NCBI GenBank assembly: GCA_015057665.1
Contig: SVDY01000004.1
Coordinates: forward strand, 62,001 to 126,000
Reading direction: 5' to 3'
Source: Lachnospiraceae bacterium
GTDB taxonomy: Bacteria; Bacillota; Clostridia; Lachnospirales; Lachnospiraceae
Length of the DNA: 64,000 bases
In this document: piece after piece, positions 1 through 9,800 of the stretch
Position numbering within the stretch: the stretch's first letter is position 1
Layout of the letters: each line of letters opens with the position of its first letter
The notes under the pieces: model-generated
What the model saw: the letters and a program-made list of their open reading frames with translations, nothing else
The model's database searches: none
What the model was told of the DNA's origin: nothing
Position numbers and translations under genes: made by a program

Positions 1-618
1 CCAGGAAACAGCGGTAATGAGAGAACCTTTTTTTACACTGGCATAATTGAACTCATCAATTACACCTTTTACATACAGTTTTTTCTCACTGGTCACAATG
101 AGGACTGCACCGCCGCTCTGTGCGGCATCTGTATTGATCGTTTTCACAATTCCATCAATAGCCGCATAGACAGTAGCATCGTCCACTTCTTTTTTTAATG
201 TTTCATACTCCAGTTTGAGCTGTTTCAACTCATATTCCAGGTTCTTTTTCTCTTCTCCGTTGGTGTATGCAAGGGAACGCTCTGCTTCTTTTACTGCATA
301 TTCCTTTAATTCCAGATCGATTTTTTCTTTTTCCATGTCAAAGCTCAAAAGAGGATCGCCTGTTTTGACTTCCTGCCCCGCTTCCACATAGATATCATCA
401 ATGGATTTCCCATTGTAAGGCAGAACTTCCTGACTCATACTATTGGTCACAGTCCCGGTGCACATATCATAGTCTTTCCACCAGTCATCCCGCAACATGG
501 AAACAGGAACAACTTCTACAGCCTGAAACTTCTCCTGATAGAAAATCCAGGCACCTGCTGCAAGAATCAGCAATAAAAGGATAAAGAAAGGAAATCTTCT
601 CTTTTTCTTTTCACTCAT
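1..618 (-). CDS. HlyD/membrane-fusion-type efflux adaptor, 3' part outside window
   Basis: Partial protein of about 206 visible residues that runs off the left edge. After a basic N-terminus comes one hydrophobic segment (about residues 9-26), then a biotinyl-lipoyl-like half (VEAGQEVKTGDPLLSFD), a charged coiled-coil hairpin, and the second lipoyl half (AAIDGIVKTINTDAAQSGG). This is the usual order of HlyD/RND-type adaptors. Its ATG overlaps the stop codon of the upstream ABC ATPase gene by 4 bp (ATGA), so the two are translationally coupled. It is the second adaptor-like gene of the same module, which is unusual. In Gram-positive bacteria such proteins bridge an ABC permease to the cell exterior; a permease gene probably lies beyond the edge. 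Confidence 0.85.
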   Translation of the reverse strand, partial: MSEKKKRRFPFFILLLLILAAGAWIFYQEKFQAVEVVPVSMLRDDWWKDYDMCTGTVTNSMSQEVLPYNGKSIDDIYVEAGQEVKTGDPLLSFDMEKEKIDLELKEYAVKEAERSLAYTNGEEKKNLEYELKQLKLEYETLKKEVDDATVYAAIDGIVKTINTDAAQSGGAVLIVTSEKKLYVKGVIDEFNYASVKKGSLITAVSW

Positions 619-1352
619 TCAGAAGCCACCTCCTGTGTTTCCATCTGTACTTCTGTCTGCACCACTGTTTCAGCCTTCTGTGTTTCTTCCCGGATAATCT
701 CCCCGTCAAACAGGTGAATGATCCGCTTTGCCTGGCGGGCTACTTTCTCATTGTGGGTAATCATGATAACTGTCATCCCCTCCTCATTGAGCTGTCGGAA
801 CAATTCCATGATCGCAAGGCCGGATTTGGAATCCAGAGAACCGGTCGGTTCATCCGCAAGAAGAATCTTTGGATGATTGATGATGGCTCTGGCAATGGCC
901 ACCCGCTGCTTTTGTCCTCCGGAAAGCTGATTTGGCATGAAATCCATTCTGTCCTCCAATCCAACTTTCGCCAGGGCTTTTCTTGCCATTCTGTAACGTT
1001 CTCTCAGAGGAATGCCTGCATAGCTTAAAGGCAGGGCTACGTTATCAAGAGCTGTCATCTTGGGCAAAAGATGAAAGTTCTGAAATACAAATCCGATACT
1101 ATTTAACCTGACATCGGAAAGTTCATCATCGTCGCAGGCTGATACATCCTGTCCCTCCAGAAAATACATACCGGAGGTCGGTCTGTCCAGACAGCCGAGC
1201 AGATTCATAAGCGTCGTTTTTCCTGAACCGGACGGCCCCATAACAGCCAAATATTCTCCTTCTTCCACCTGCAGATGAATATCTTTTAAAACAGGCACCA
1301 CAAGTTCTTCTGATACATAGTCTTTACAGATATCTTTTAATTCGAGAATCAT
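615..1352 (-). CDS. ABC transporter ATP-binding protein, MacB/LolD type
   Basis: 245-residue ATPase that powers an export or lipoprotein/peptide-handling ABC system at the membrane. It has Walker A GPSGSGKTT near residue 40, a Q-loop (FVFQNFHLLPKMTALDN), signature LSGGQKQR near 143, Walker B ILLADEPTG followed by SLDSKSG, and the switch histidine in MITHNEK. Length and motifs fit the MacB/LolD/FtsE class. The start overlaps the stop of the upstream adaptor gene by 4 bp and the stop overlaps the next adaptor gene, so all three are one operon. The C-terminal tail, rich in Gln, Glu and Thr, is atypical. Substrate unknown. Confidence 0.93.
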   Translation of the reverse strand: MILELKDICKDYVSEELVVPVLKDIHLQVEEGEYLAVMGPSGSGKTTLMNLLGCLDRPTSGMYFLEGQDVSACDDDELSDVRLNSIGFVFQNFHLLPKMTALDNVALPLSYAGIPLRERYRMARKALAKVGLEDRMDFMPNQLSGGQKQRVAIARAIINHPKILLADEPTGSLDSKSGLAIMELFRQLNEEGMTVIMITHNEKVARQAKRIIHLFDGEIIREETQKAETVVQTEVQMETQEVASE

Positions 1353-2857
1353 AAGAGTACCTCCATAGGCATAGGAATGCTGCCTACCGGTCCCTGTTCC
1401 TCTCTGTCATCTCCCTGTGTGCCCTCATTATCAAATTCCTGGAAAATATCATCATCAAGCTGAAGTTCATTCTCATGATTCCCTTCCGTATCGGACTGGC
1501 CGGACTGACTTTCCGCCTCTTTTGTTGTTCTTGCAAAAGCATGGAGCTCTTCCGTCGGAAAAGCAATATAATCTTCCCTGTCAAGACCGGATAAGATTTC
1601 ATACTGCCCCAGTTCTTCATTAAATGTTCCAAGGGTCACTTCTCTTTTTTCAAGAAGTTTCAGACTGCTCTCGGCCCAGACATAAGTCTTTCCTTCTTCC
1701 TGTACAAGATAATAACCTTCCAGCCAGACACCGTCTTTTACCACATCCTGTCCGCGGTCCAATTCCACATAGACATGCTGTCCAAGAAGCAGTCCGGCAG
1801 AAGAATCCAGCTTCACATAGAAAGGATAAGTGGATGAGGTCGTCAGCTCCACCGTATCTGTATAGGATACCTGTCCGGAATCTTCCGGATTCTGCGTATC
1901 TATGGTTACAATAGTTCCTGTCCATTTCACATCCTTGTCCACTCTTGAACGGACAATTACCTTGGCTCCCTCTTCAATGGACCACTGATTCTGTTCATTG
2001 ACAGAAGCCTTGATTCTGTAATCACCGGACGCAAGAATCTTGATAAATTCTGTCTCTCCATAAGCACTGTTGTTAATCAGGGAGCTGTCGATGGCTTTTA
2101 CCACACCAGAGAGCTCGCTGACTACTATTGTATTCTCAGCAGCAGTTTCTAATGCTTCAATAGATGCTGTCTGATTTTTTATATCATATTCCGTCTTTTT
2201 GTTATTGGCTTTCAGACTCTGAATCTGAATCTCTATATCCATCTTTTCACTGGAAGATAAACCTTCCTTCTGGCTTTCCAGACTTGCAATCTGTCTTTTT
2301 GCCGCCTCCAGTTCACTCTCCATACGTTCCAGTTCCAATCTGGCCTGTTCCAGATTTAACCGGATTTCCTCTGCATCATAGGAAAAGAGCCGGTCTCCTG
2401 CTTCTACATTATCTCCCACACTGACATAGACTTCTTTCACACGTCTGTTGCCGTCTACTATAACGGACCATTCATCCTGAGATTCCACGATCCCCGCATA
2501 ACGGTTCAGGGAACCGTTGCCGCTTCCCAGCCCCATAATATTAGACACACGGGTAACATATACCTGATTGGTACCGCCAAGGAAAGGAATACCGAAAAAG
2601 TAAAAAGCAGCACCTCCCCCTATTATAATAAGAAGAACAACAAGTACAGCCACAAACGGATTTCTTCTCTTTTTGCGGATTTTTCTTATTTTGCTCTTTT
2701 TTTGCTTTTTTGATCTTTTTGTCTTTTTCGTTTTTTTATTCTCTGTATTTCCTTCTCCATTCTGTTCTGCCGGATTCATTTCTTCTATAAAAGAAGGAGA
2801 ATCAGCGGAAACATCCTGTATTTTTAAGGATTTCATTCCTTTTTTCTTAGAAAACAT
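1349..2857 (-). CDS. HlyD-family efflux adaptor with long lysine-rich N-terminus
   Basis: 502 residues. The first ~70 are hydrophilic and very rich in Lys/Arg, followed by one membrane segment (about 70-92, VAVLVVLLIIIGGGAAFYFFG). Then come a first lipoyl half (VSVGDNVEAGDRLFSYD), a coiled-coil hairpin with many Glu/Lys, the second lipoyl half and a beta-barrel part. The C-terminal ~70 residues are acidic and low complexity. It should sit in the membrane with the bulk outside and link an ABC permease to the surface. ATG is preceded by AAAGGAG. It lies 42 bp after dapF and overlaps the ATPase gene. Confidence 0.88.
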   Translation of the reverse strand: MFSKKKGMKSLKIQDVSADSPSFIEEMNPAEQNGEGNTENKKTKKTKRSKKQKKSKIRKIRKKRRNPFVAVLVVLLIIIGGGAAFYFFGIPFLGGTNQVYVTRVSNIMGLGSGNGSLNRYAGIVESQDEWSVIVDGNRRVKEVYVSVGDNVEAGDRLFSYDAEEIRLNLEQARLELERMESELEAAKRQIASLESQKEGLSSSEKMDIEIQIQSLKANNKKTEYDIKNQTASIEALETAAENTIVVSELSGVVKAIDSSLINNSAYGETEFIKILASGDYRIKASVNEQNQWSIEEGAKVIVRSRVDKDVKWTGTIVTIDTQNPEDSGQVSYTDTVELTTSSTYPFYVKLDSSAGLLLGQHVYVELDRGQDVVKDGVWLEGYYLVQEEGKTYVWAESSLKLLEKREVTLGTFNEELGQYEILSGLDREDYIAFPTEELHAFARTTKEAESQSGQSDTEGNHENELQLDDDIFQEFDNEGTQGDDREEQGPVGSIPMPMEVLL

Positions 2858-2899
2858 AGTTTCTCCTTTTCATTTTCACTTTCCTTCACCGCTTACAGC

Positions 2900-3736
2900 T
2901 TACAATTCTATCTCTCCGTCAAAAACAATCGTGGCAGGTCCTGTCATATAGACTCTGTTATTGTCTCTGTTCCATCGGATCAGAAGATCGCCGCCAGGAA
3001 GATGAAGGGTAATCTCATCTTCTGTATGACCGCAGAGAATAGCAGCCACCGTTGCCGCACATGCACCTGTTCCACATGCCATAGTCTCTCCGGAACCACG
3101 TTCCCATACTCTCATATTAACTGTTTTTCTATCTAATACTTCAATAAACTCTGTGTTGATTCTTTTTGGGAATCTCTCATGAGACTCAAACTGTGGTCCA
3201 ATCTCATGAAGAGGGAAATCTTTTACTGACTCCTGGATAAAGATGACACAATGAGGGTTGCCCATGGATACGCAGGTCATCTCCCAGTCCTGTCCGGCTG
3301 CATGAATCGGTTCATTGATGACATTCTCTCCTTCTGATACAACAGGAATAAATTCCGGTCTTAATTCCGGTTCTCCCATATCAACGGTTACCCATGTTAC
3401 CTTGCCGTCTTCGATTTTAAAATCAAGGTATTTGATTCCTGCAAGGGTCTCCACGGAGATTTTTTCCTTCCTGGTCATACCGTGGTCATAGACGTATTTT
3501 CCTACGCAGCGGATGGCATTGCCGCACATCTCTGCCTGAGAACCGTCTGCATTAAACATGTCCATTCTGAAATCTGCCGTGTCAGATGGTTTGATAAGTA
3601 CAAGTCCGTCTGACCCGATTCCAAAATGACGGTCACTTACTTTGATAGAAACCTCCGCTGGATTATCCACCGTCTCCTCAAAACAGTTCACATATACATA
3701 ATCATTGCCTAAGCCGTGCATCTTTGTAAATCTCAT
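2900..3736 (-). CDS. dapF: Diaminopimelate epimerase
   Basis: 278-residue cytoplasmic enzyme that converts LL- to meso-diaminopimelate for lysine and peptidoglycan synthesis. The N-terminus [16 protein letters not shown] and the two active-site cysteine regions are clear: [16 protein letters not shown] (first Cys) and [14 protein letters not shown] (second Cys). Length is normal for the family. The ATG overlaps the stop of queH (ATGA), so it is co-translated with that gene, and the adaptor/ABC module follows after 42 bp on the same strand. Confidence 0.98.
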   Translation of the reverse strand: MRFTKMHGLGNDYVYVNCFEETVDNPAEVSIKVSDRHFGIGSDGLVLIKPSDTADFRMDMFNADGSQAEMCGNAIRCVGKYVYDHGMTRKEKISVETLAGIKYLDFKIEDGKVTWVTVDMGEPELRPEFIPVVSEGENVINEPIHAAGQDWEMTCVSMGNPHCVIFIQESVKDFPLHEIGPQFESHERFPKRINTEFIEVLDRKTVNMRVWERGSGETMACGTGACAATVAAILCGHTEDEITLHLPGGDLLIRWNRDNNRVYMTGPATIVFDGEIEL

Positions 3737-4350
3737 ACTAATTCTCTCTCTTTCTTTGAAAAAATACAGCCGCAGTAATCCTGACGGTAAAGGTCATATT
3801 CTGCGGACAGTTCGATTGATCTTTTGTAACCATTCCGTTTCTTAAAATCTGCCGGCAGGCTCTTTACTCCGTAAATGGCTGCCGCCTCTTCCGATAATTC
3901 ATTGAGCCACTGGGCATTCTTATGAGGGCTGATGGATAAGGTCGTTGTAAAATAGTCATACCCCTTCATTGCCGCTGTCTCTGCGGTGCTCATAAGCCGC
4001 ATCTTATAGCAGTCGTAACAGCGCAGTCCCCCTTCTTTCTCGCCCGGCCAATTAGCTGCCATGGCAAAAAAAGCTTTGGGATTATGATCTCCTTCCAGCA
4101 CATCCACGTCCCTAAGCCCCATCTCTGTAATGAGACGCCTTACTTCCTGAATACGCTTATCATATTCCGCCTTTTCTGTAATGTTGGGATTATAATAATA
4201 AACCGTAATCCGGAAATATTTATGGAGATATTCTAAAACATAGCTGCTGCAGGGCGCGCAGCAGCTATGTAATAAAAGGCTTGGTTTTTCATCGGATGGA
4301 TCCAAATGTAACAGAATCTGATCTAATTCTTTCTGATAATTCTTCTTCAT
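3733..4350 (-). CDS. queH: Epoxyqueuosine reductase QueH
   Basis: 205 residues from the chosen ATG. QueH (formerly DUF208) makes the last step of queuosine synthesis in tRNA, reducing epoxyqueuosine. Visible family cysteines are HSCCAPCSS near the N-terminus, CYDCYKM in the middle and DYCGCIFS near the end, which fit an Fe-S/metal-binding reductase. An in-frame ATG lies 42 nt upstream (4392), but it would overlap the preceding gene by 17 bp; the start at 4350 has AGAAAGAGA just upstream. The gene ends in a 4-bp overlap with dapF. Confidence 0.93.
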   Translation of the reverse strand: MKKNYQKELDQILLHLDPSDEKPSLLLHSCCAPCSSYVLEYLHKYFRITVYYYNPNITEKAEYDKRIQEVRRLITEMGLRDVDVLEGDHNPKAFFAMAANWPGEKEGGLRCYDCYKMRLMSTAETAAMKGYDYFTTTLSISPHKNAQWLNELSEEAAAIYGVKSLPADFKKRNGYKRSIELSAEYDLYRQDYCGCIFSKKERELV

Positions 4351-4375
4351 CTTATTTCTCTTTCTATATGAGTCA

Positions 4376-5413
4376 TTATTCTGAAACTTCACTGTCTTCG
4401 TCTACGAAAGCAATCTCTGTCTGGAATGTAATGGCATTCCATTCTTCATCCTCGATATACATGACATATCGTTTGGCAAGTTCATTCAGATGATTGAGAT
4501 AAAGATCTTCCAGGAGCTGCTGCTTTGCATATTCGATGGCGGAAGCTGTTTCTTCTTCGTTGATTTCAGATACCATCTGAATAATACAGTAGCCGTCCAG
4601 ACATTCTGTCACCGGGCTGTATTCTCCTTCTTTTAAGGCAAAGGCAGCATTCTCAAATGCTTCGTCATAATATTCGTCTCTGGCATCTACAGGAGTTCTG
4701 CCTGTCACAAGCATACATTCATCGGGATCCATATCATAAGCTATGGCCACTTCTTCCATGGTCTTGCCGGACTGAAGCATGGCATAAGCGTCCTCTGCTT
4801 TCTTCTTCACAGCTTCTAATTCTGCACCTGTGTACTCTGTAATCTCGCCTTCTTCATTGGTCTCATAATTATAGAAAGTCAGAATAAAGAAATCAGACTG
4901 TTTCAGACCTTCTTCATCGGCCTGCACGGTCTTTGTTTCTAAAAATTCTGTTTTATACTTTTCATAAAGGGCAAAATCTTCTTCAAAACGAGCATACACC
5001 TCTTCGTCAATGCCGGTCTTTTTCTGTGTTTCTTTCTCAATACTATGGATAAATTCTGCCGCATTGGCTTTGCACATGTCTACTTCTTCATCTGTAAGTG
5101 TCATGCCGGAATCCTGGGCTGCAAGGACCGTAAGCTTTACATGCTGAATCTCCGCCAGCATATCATTCTTGTAGATTTCCTCAAAAGTTGTGCCGGATTC
5201 ATCTGTCTGTGTCCAGAAATCTGCTCCAAAGAAAGACTCGTACTGGTCTTTGTACATGAGGGCATAGAGCCATACATAGGATGATGCGATCTCCATACGG
5301 ACTTCATCCTTTTCCTTGATGGTGATAGTTGTATTGTCCGCATGAGCAGAGCCGCTGCATCCGCTAAGAAGCATAGCCATGGCCAGCAAAATTGCTGCTA
5401 TTCGTTTCTTCAT
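4376..5413 (-). CDS. Parvulin-like peptidyl-prolyl isomerase lipoprotein (PrsA/SurA type)
   Basis: 345-residue exported foldase. The N-terminus has a lipoprotein signal with lipobox LLSGCSGS, so it is probably anchored in the membrane through Cys about residue 19. The middle is an acidic helical SurA-N-like region; residues about 175-290 look like a degenerate parvulin domain (AYAMLQSGKTMEEVAIAYD, ALKEGEYSPV, GYCIIQM). The domain is less conserved than in classical PrsA, so catalytic activity is uncertain. It heads the queH-dapF transcription unit. Confidence 0.8.
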   Translation of the reverse strand: MKKRIAAILLAMAMLLSGCSGSAHADNTTITIKEKDEVRMEIASSYVWLYALMYKDQYESFFGADFWTQTDESGTTFEEIYKNDMLAEIQHVKLTVLAAQDSGMTLTDEEVDMCKANAAEFIHSIEKETQKKTGIDEEVYARFEEDFALYEKYKTEFLETKTVQADEEGLKQSDFFILTFYNYETNEEGEITEYTGAELEAVKKKAEDAYAMLQSGKTMEEVAIAYDMDPDECMLVTGRTPVDARDEYYDEAFENAAFALKEGEYSPVTECLDGYCIIQMVSEINEEETASAIEYAKQQLLEDLYLNHLNELAKRYVMYIEDEEWNAITFQTEIAFVDEDSEVSE

Positions 5414-5426
5414 ATTGTTATTAAGG

Positions 5427-5445
5427 GAGAAGGACTCCCTTTCTC
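5427..5445 (-). other. Stem-loop in the leader of the foldase gene
   Basis: AAGGGAG and CTCCCTT arms pair across a short loop just upstream of the lipoprotein start. The best GGAG-type ribosome binding sequences are in or beside this stem, and the bases next to the ATG carry no clear Shine-Dalgarno. The stem might therefore limit translation; this is inference. Confidence 0.35.
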
Positions 5446-5467
5446 CTTTCGTGCATTCTAAAAAAAT

Positions 5468-5496
5468 AGTATAACATATTTATACTAATTCTGCAA
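5468..5496 (-). promoter_or_regulatory. Probable sigma-A promoter for the foldase-queH-dapF unit
   Basis: On the minus strand TTGCAG (-35) is followed after 17 nt by TATACT (-10). It overlaps the last codons of the upstream peptidoglycan-binding protein gene and lies about 55 nt before the lipoprotein start. Confidence 0.6.
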
Positions 5497-6817
5497 TTCT
5501 TGATACGCCTACATAAATCTCCGAAATCTTATACCAGGTCGGATAGTCTACAACACCGGTCTGAGGCAGGCCAAACACATCCTGGAATCTGCGCACCGCA
5601 TCTGCTGTCGCCTGCCCATAGATTCCATCTGCATTTACGGCTGGAATATAAGGATAGTCCTGTGAAATTCGGGTCAGCTGTTCCTGAAGCTGGCGGACTT
5701 TCGCCCCGGAAGAGCCGGCTGACAGATTGGAGCCAGGCCAGGATGCGGGGATTCCGGATATCTCATCTGCCACGTTGATGAACATGGAATCTCCGTAGAA
5801 ATATCTTAGAATTTCAATAGGAGTATAGCCCCGGTCTCCAAGAGTTTTACTCTCCCACTGACGCATCCACTGCGGACAGGACACTCTTTTGCCGTCACAG
5901 TACTGAGTCAGAATCGGCTGGATGACATTGGGGCGGGAAAGATAATTGGCAAAAAGTTCATCTACAATCCGGTCAATGGTATCGAAAATGTTACGTCCAT
6001 GGATGTATTTGTGGTCGTAGGCTGTGGATGATGTGATAGTAAAATCATATCCTTTGTTCCGGTACCACTCTGTATAGACACGATTTAATGTAAAAGACAT
6101 AATGGCAAGAACATTTGCCTCAATGGTGGCTCTCGGCCAGGTGGCATAGATTTCACTGGAGGCAACGTTCTTAATGTAATCTCTGTATCTTTCATAGTAA
6201 TTGTTCGCTGAAGAATCGGACGGAGGTCCATCGTGAACAATAATAAATTCCGGAACTACTACCCGGCTAAGTACAATCTCGCCGCTTCCTGTAACCGGTT
6301 TGGTCTCGGATTCGGCAATCTTCGGCGGATAATCGCCATATAAAGTATGAGGTCCGATAGCAATGGGATTGTTGTTATTTTCCGGTGTTGTTACAAGAGG
6401 TGTCATCTCTATCCTTGACAGAGCTTTGATTCCGGAAAGAATCTGGACACCGGATACCACTTCTGGTTCATAGCCCTCTGCATTTACTTCTATAGTATAT
6501 TCGGAATAAGGCTGCATCGGCTGATTTTCATCCAAACTGTATTCTACGGGAGGAGCATCCAGATCAATGGTGGCAGTTTGGCCGTTTCCGTCAGTCTGAA
6601 CCTGTTCTAAAGTACGGTTTGGTTCTCCCGTAAAGGAAATGCGTACTGTTACGTTGTCAACAGGAATTCTGGTTCCCCGGCGGACGACGTTTACCTGGAG
6701 CTGACCCGTATCAATGTTGTTGGATGAGCTGCCTTGATTGGTTCCATTTCCTCCGTTGATTCCATTATTTGTGCCGTTTCCGTTTGGAAAGAGCTGGTTT
6801 TGAGTGGATTTAAGCAT
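5480..6817 (-). CDS. Peptidoglycan-binding protein with SpoIID-like middle region
   Basis: 445 residues. The N-terminus is Asn/Gly-rich low complexity, followed by a beta-sandwich, carboxypeptidase-regulatory-like part (VRRGTRIPVDNVTVRISF to EVVSGVQILSG). Residues ~190-350 resemble SpoIID/LytB-like proteins (AIMSFTLNRVYTEWYRNKGYDF, TAYDHKYIHGRN). The C-terminus is a PG_binding_1 domain (GSSGAKVRQLQEQL, DGIYGQATADAVRRFQ). No signal peptide is visible at this start. GAGG lies 8 nt before the ATG. Probable role in cell-wall or spore-wall remodelling; enzymatic activity not shown by motif. The gene follows the giant protease gene after a terminator. Confidence 0.75.
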   Translation of the reverse strand: MLKSTQNQLFPNGNGTNNGINGGNGTNQGSSSNNIDTGQLQVNVVRRGTRIPVDNVTVRISFTGEPNRTLEQVQTDGNGQTATIDLDAPPVEYSLDENQPMQPYSEYTIEVNAEGYEPEVVSGVQILSGIKALSRIEMTPLVTTPENNNNPIAIGPHTLYGDYPPKIAESETKPVTGSGEIVLSRVVVPEFIIVHDGPPSDSSANNYYERYRDYIKNVASSEIYATWPRATIEANVLAIMSFTLNRVYTEWYRNKGYDFTITSSTAYDHKYIHGRNIFDTIDRIVDELFANYLSRPNVIQPILTQYCDGKRVSCPQWMRQWESKTLGDRGYTPIEILRYFYGDSMFINVADEISGIPASWPGSNLSAGSSGAKVRQLQEQLTRISQDYPYIPAVNADGIYGQATADAVRRFQDVFGLPQTGVVDYPTWYKISEIYVGVSRIAELV

Positions 6818-6855
6818 AGAACTGCCTCAGTTTTGCATATTTCTTTTAATATATG

Positions 6856-6882
6856 AAAAAGGCCACCAATGGTGACCTTTTT
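6856..6882 (-). terminator. Rho-independent terminator of the giant protease gene
   Basis: AAAAAGG and CCTTTTT plus an inner CACC/GGTG pair form a short stem with one mismatch and an AAT loop. It lies 6 bp after the giant gene's stop codon and has T-runs on both strands, so it may work in both directions. Confidence 0.75.
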
Positions 6883-6888
6883 CACTAA

Positions 6889-9800
6889 CTATTCTAATCC
6901 AATCAGTTTTCTCAAAATCTGAACAGCATCTCTGCTATCCACTCTTCCATTGCCATTTATATCGGCAGCAAGATCATCAAATTTTTCATTCGTAAGCTTA
7001 ATAATGTAACGGAGAATGCTTACCGCATCTCTGGAATTCACTCTTCCATCTCCATTTGCATCCCCTAATAATATAGTTGATTTTTCTTTGCCAAAAATCA
7101 CATACTCAGAGAAGTGTTCCAATTCCACAACAAGACAGCCTTCTGCATATATTGTTTCCAGATACTCAATCGTACCATTTTCGGCGACATATGCTATTGC
7201 GTATTCACTACCTGTCATTCCTTCTTCTGGAGTAAAAGGAATCTGAACTGTCACAATACCACCGTTGAAGTCGCAGATTGTATTTCCATTACACAAGATT
7301 TCTATAGCAATGACTGACACGACTTCTTTTGTCTCTTTTTCAATAGCTTGCTTCTGTTCATCGCTTAGCATTTCTTCTTCTATTTCTGCCACCTTCAATT
7401 CAATTGCAACATTTTTATCGACCTCTTCTACTAGAGCTGTTAATGCTGCAGGATCCAGTGTCACTATAGCTGTATTTGTCTCTACTGTAAGAGATTTCTC
7501 AGCTGTTGCTACTGTTTCCATAGATTCTACAGGAATCTGAATGTTCTGTACTGGTATATCTGTTTCAGGAATTACAATAATGACTTTATCTCCTGTTGCA
7601 TTTGCAAGAGCATCTGCAATTTCCTCTTTGAGGATTACTATAGTATCTTTTTCACTTTCAGGAGTTCTAATTGGTTCTTCCTCAATTTCAGTCATTCCAC
7701 ATTCAACACATATACGTTGTTTTTCACCATTTTCCATTGCAGTAGGTTCTTTGGTAATAACCCATTCACCAAACTTATGCTCCTTCAAAGGAATAGTTTC
7801 CTGCGGAATGAGAATTTTATTACATCTGGAACAATGCTTTCCTTCTGTCAACCCACTCGCAGTACAAGTCGCTTCCATTTTCTCATCAATTACTTCAGTA
7901 TGACCTATTGGGACAATGTCTTCCCTGATTATTCTTCCGCAATCATTACAAGTGTACTCCTTCAGACCAGGCTCTTCACAACTCGCTTCTTTAATAATCA
8001 CGCCCAAATCAAACTCATGACTTACCACAACGGTACACTCATCCGAAACATTCGTATTTTCCACCGCGACTTTGATAGTTGTTGTCCCTTCTGCAATGCC
8101 GGTAATGTCACCTTGATTGGATACTTTTACAAGGATTTCATTCTCTGACGTCCAAATCAAACTCTTTCGATCCGCATCCTGTGGATAAATATCCACCTCT
8201 AATGTTTTTGTTTTTTCTGGACAAATATGCACCATATCTTCATTTAATCGAATCGTTTCAATCGTTTTGACTAGTCGTTTTGTAACAAGGACATATACAC
8301 TGAAATGCTCTGTTTTAAACATTAATTTACCATCAAAATATTCTGTTTCCATTTCAGTCGCTGTACCATCATCTTCTATACGATATATAGATTTAGTATT
8401 TGCATCATCTCCTTTTTCAAGAGGAATTTCTACATCTACAATAGTCTCTGGTTGAACAACACCACTGCCATCTAACAAAGTAATATCATATACTTGTACA
8501 TTTTCAACAAAACCATTATCCTCTTCCACATCAGATTCAATCTGTTCAAATGCATTTGTATGTTCTTCACGCACAGCCTCGGACTGTAATACTTCAACAG
8601 AAAGTGCTATATTTTCTTTCATTTCAGAATTATCAGCATTTGTTACCGTAATTCCAGTCTCCACATCTTTTAAACCGATTACTGTTACCGTATAAGAAGC
8701 TTCACATTGACCGACTTTACCAGTTATTACAGTTTTTCCTTTTGATACCGCTTTTACCAAACCATTTTGGTCTACCGTAGCAATTGCATTATCTCCAGAA
8801 ATCCATGTAACTGTTTTATCATCTGTTGTATTATTTGGCTCATAGATTACTTCTAACTGCTTTGTACGGTCAAGTCGCATTGTTCCTGTTGTTGTGTTCA
8901 AAACAATCCATTGTAATGGAGCTTTTACAGTTACAATCACTTCAGCCTTTTGACCGTGCACTATCGCACCCACCCTAGCGGTTCCCGGACCGACTGCTGT
9001 AATAGCACCATTTTGATTTACTTTTACAATAGTCAGATTGCTACTGTACCAATATACATCTTTCTGAATAGTTGTGTTTTCCGGTTGATAAATGATTTCT
9101 GTCTGTTTTGTTGTTCCTACATCTAATACAATCTCTTTATCTGTAAAACAGATCGATTCCAATGGAAGTTCTACATTCACCACATAGTTTGCAGAATATG
9201 TTCCATGAACAATACTAATCGATGCTGTTCCAGGGGCTATAGCATTCACAATTCCATTTTCAACAGTAGCGATACTATTGTCGGAAGACGCCCACACAGT
9301 TGTGTTATTATCTGATTCCGAAAGTACAAAGGAAACTGGAATCTCTTTCACATCTCCAATACTAAGGGTACATTCGGTCTCATCCAGTTTAATACCATAT
9401 TGAACCGGAACTACAGTTACATTAGCCGATGCCTTTATATTAGCATTCTGTTTTAAAACAGCAGTTATTTGAGTCTCACCTTCAGATACAGGAGTAATTA
9501 GTCCATAATCATCAACTGTTGCCACATTTTCATTAGAGCTTTCCCATAAAACAACAGCTTCTTCTGTATAATTTTTTGGCATCACTTGAACTGTTAAAGT
9601 ATCCTGCTCACCTATTTCAAGGGTTTTATCCGGAATAGAAATTGTTTCAATCGGAATCTTAAACAATGCTTTTGCGGTTAATTCCTCTACAAGTACTATT
9701 GGTAAATTATCCCTTTGTCCATCATCATCAATATCCCAACCAACAAACTCTGCACCTTCAGGTAGGTATGCCATTATTTCTTTTTCAGATGGAACATGTA

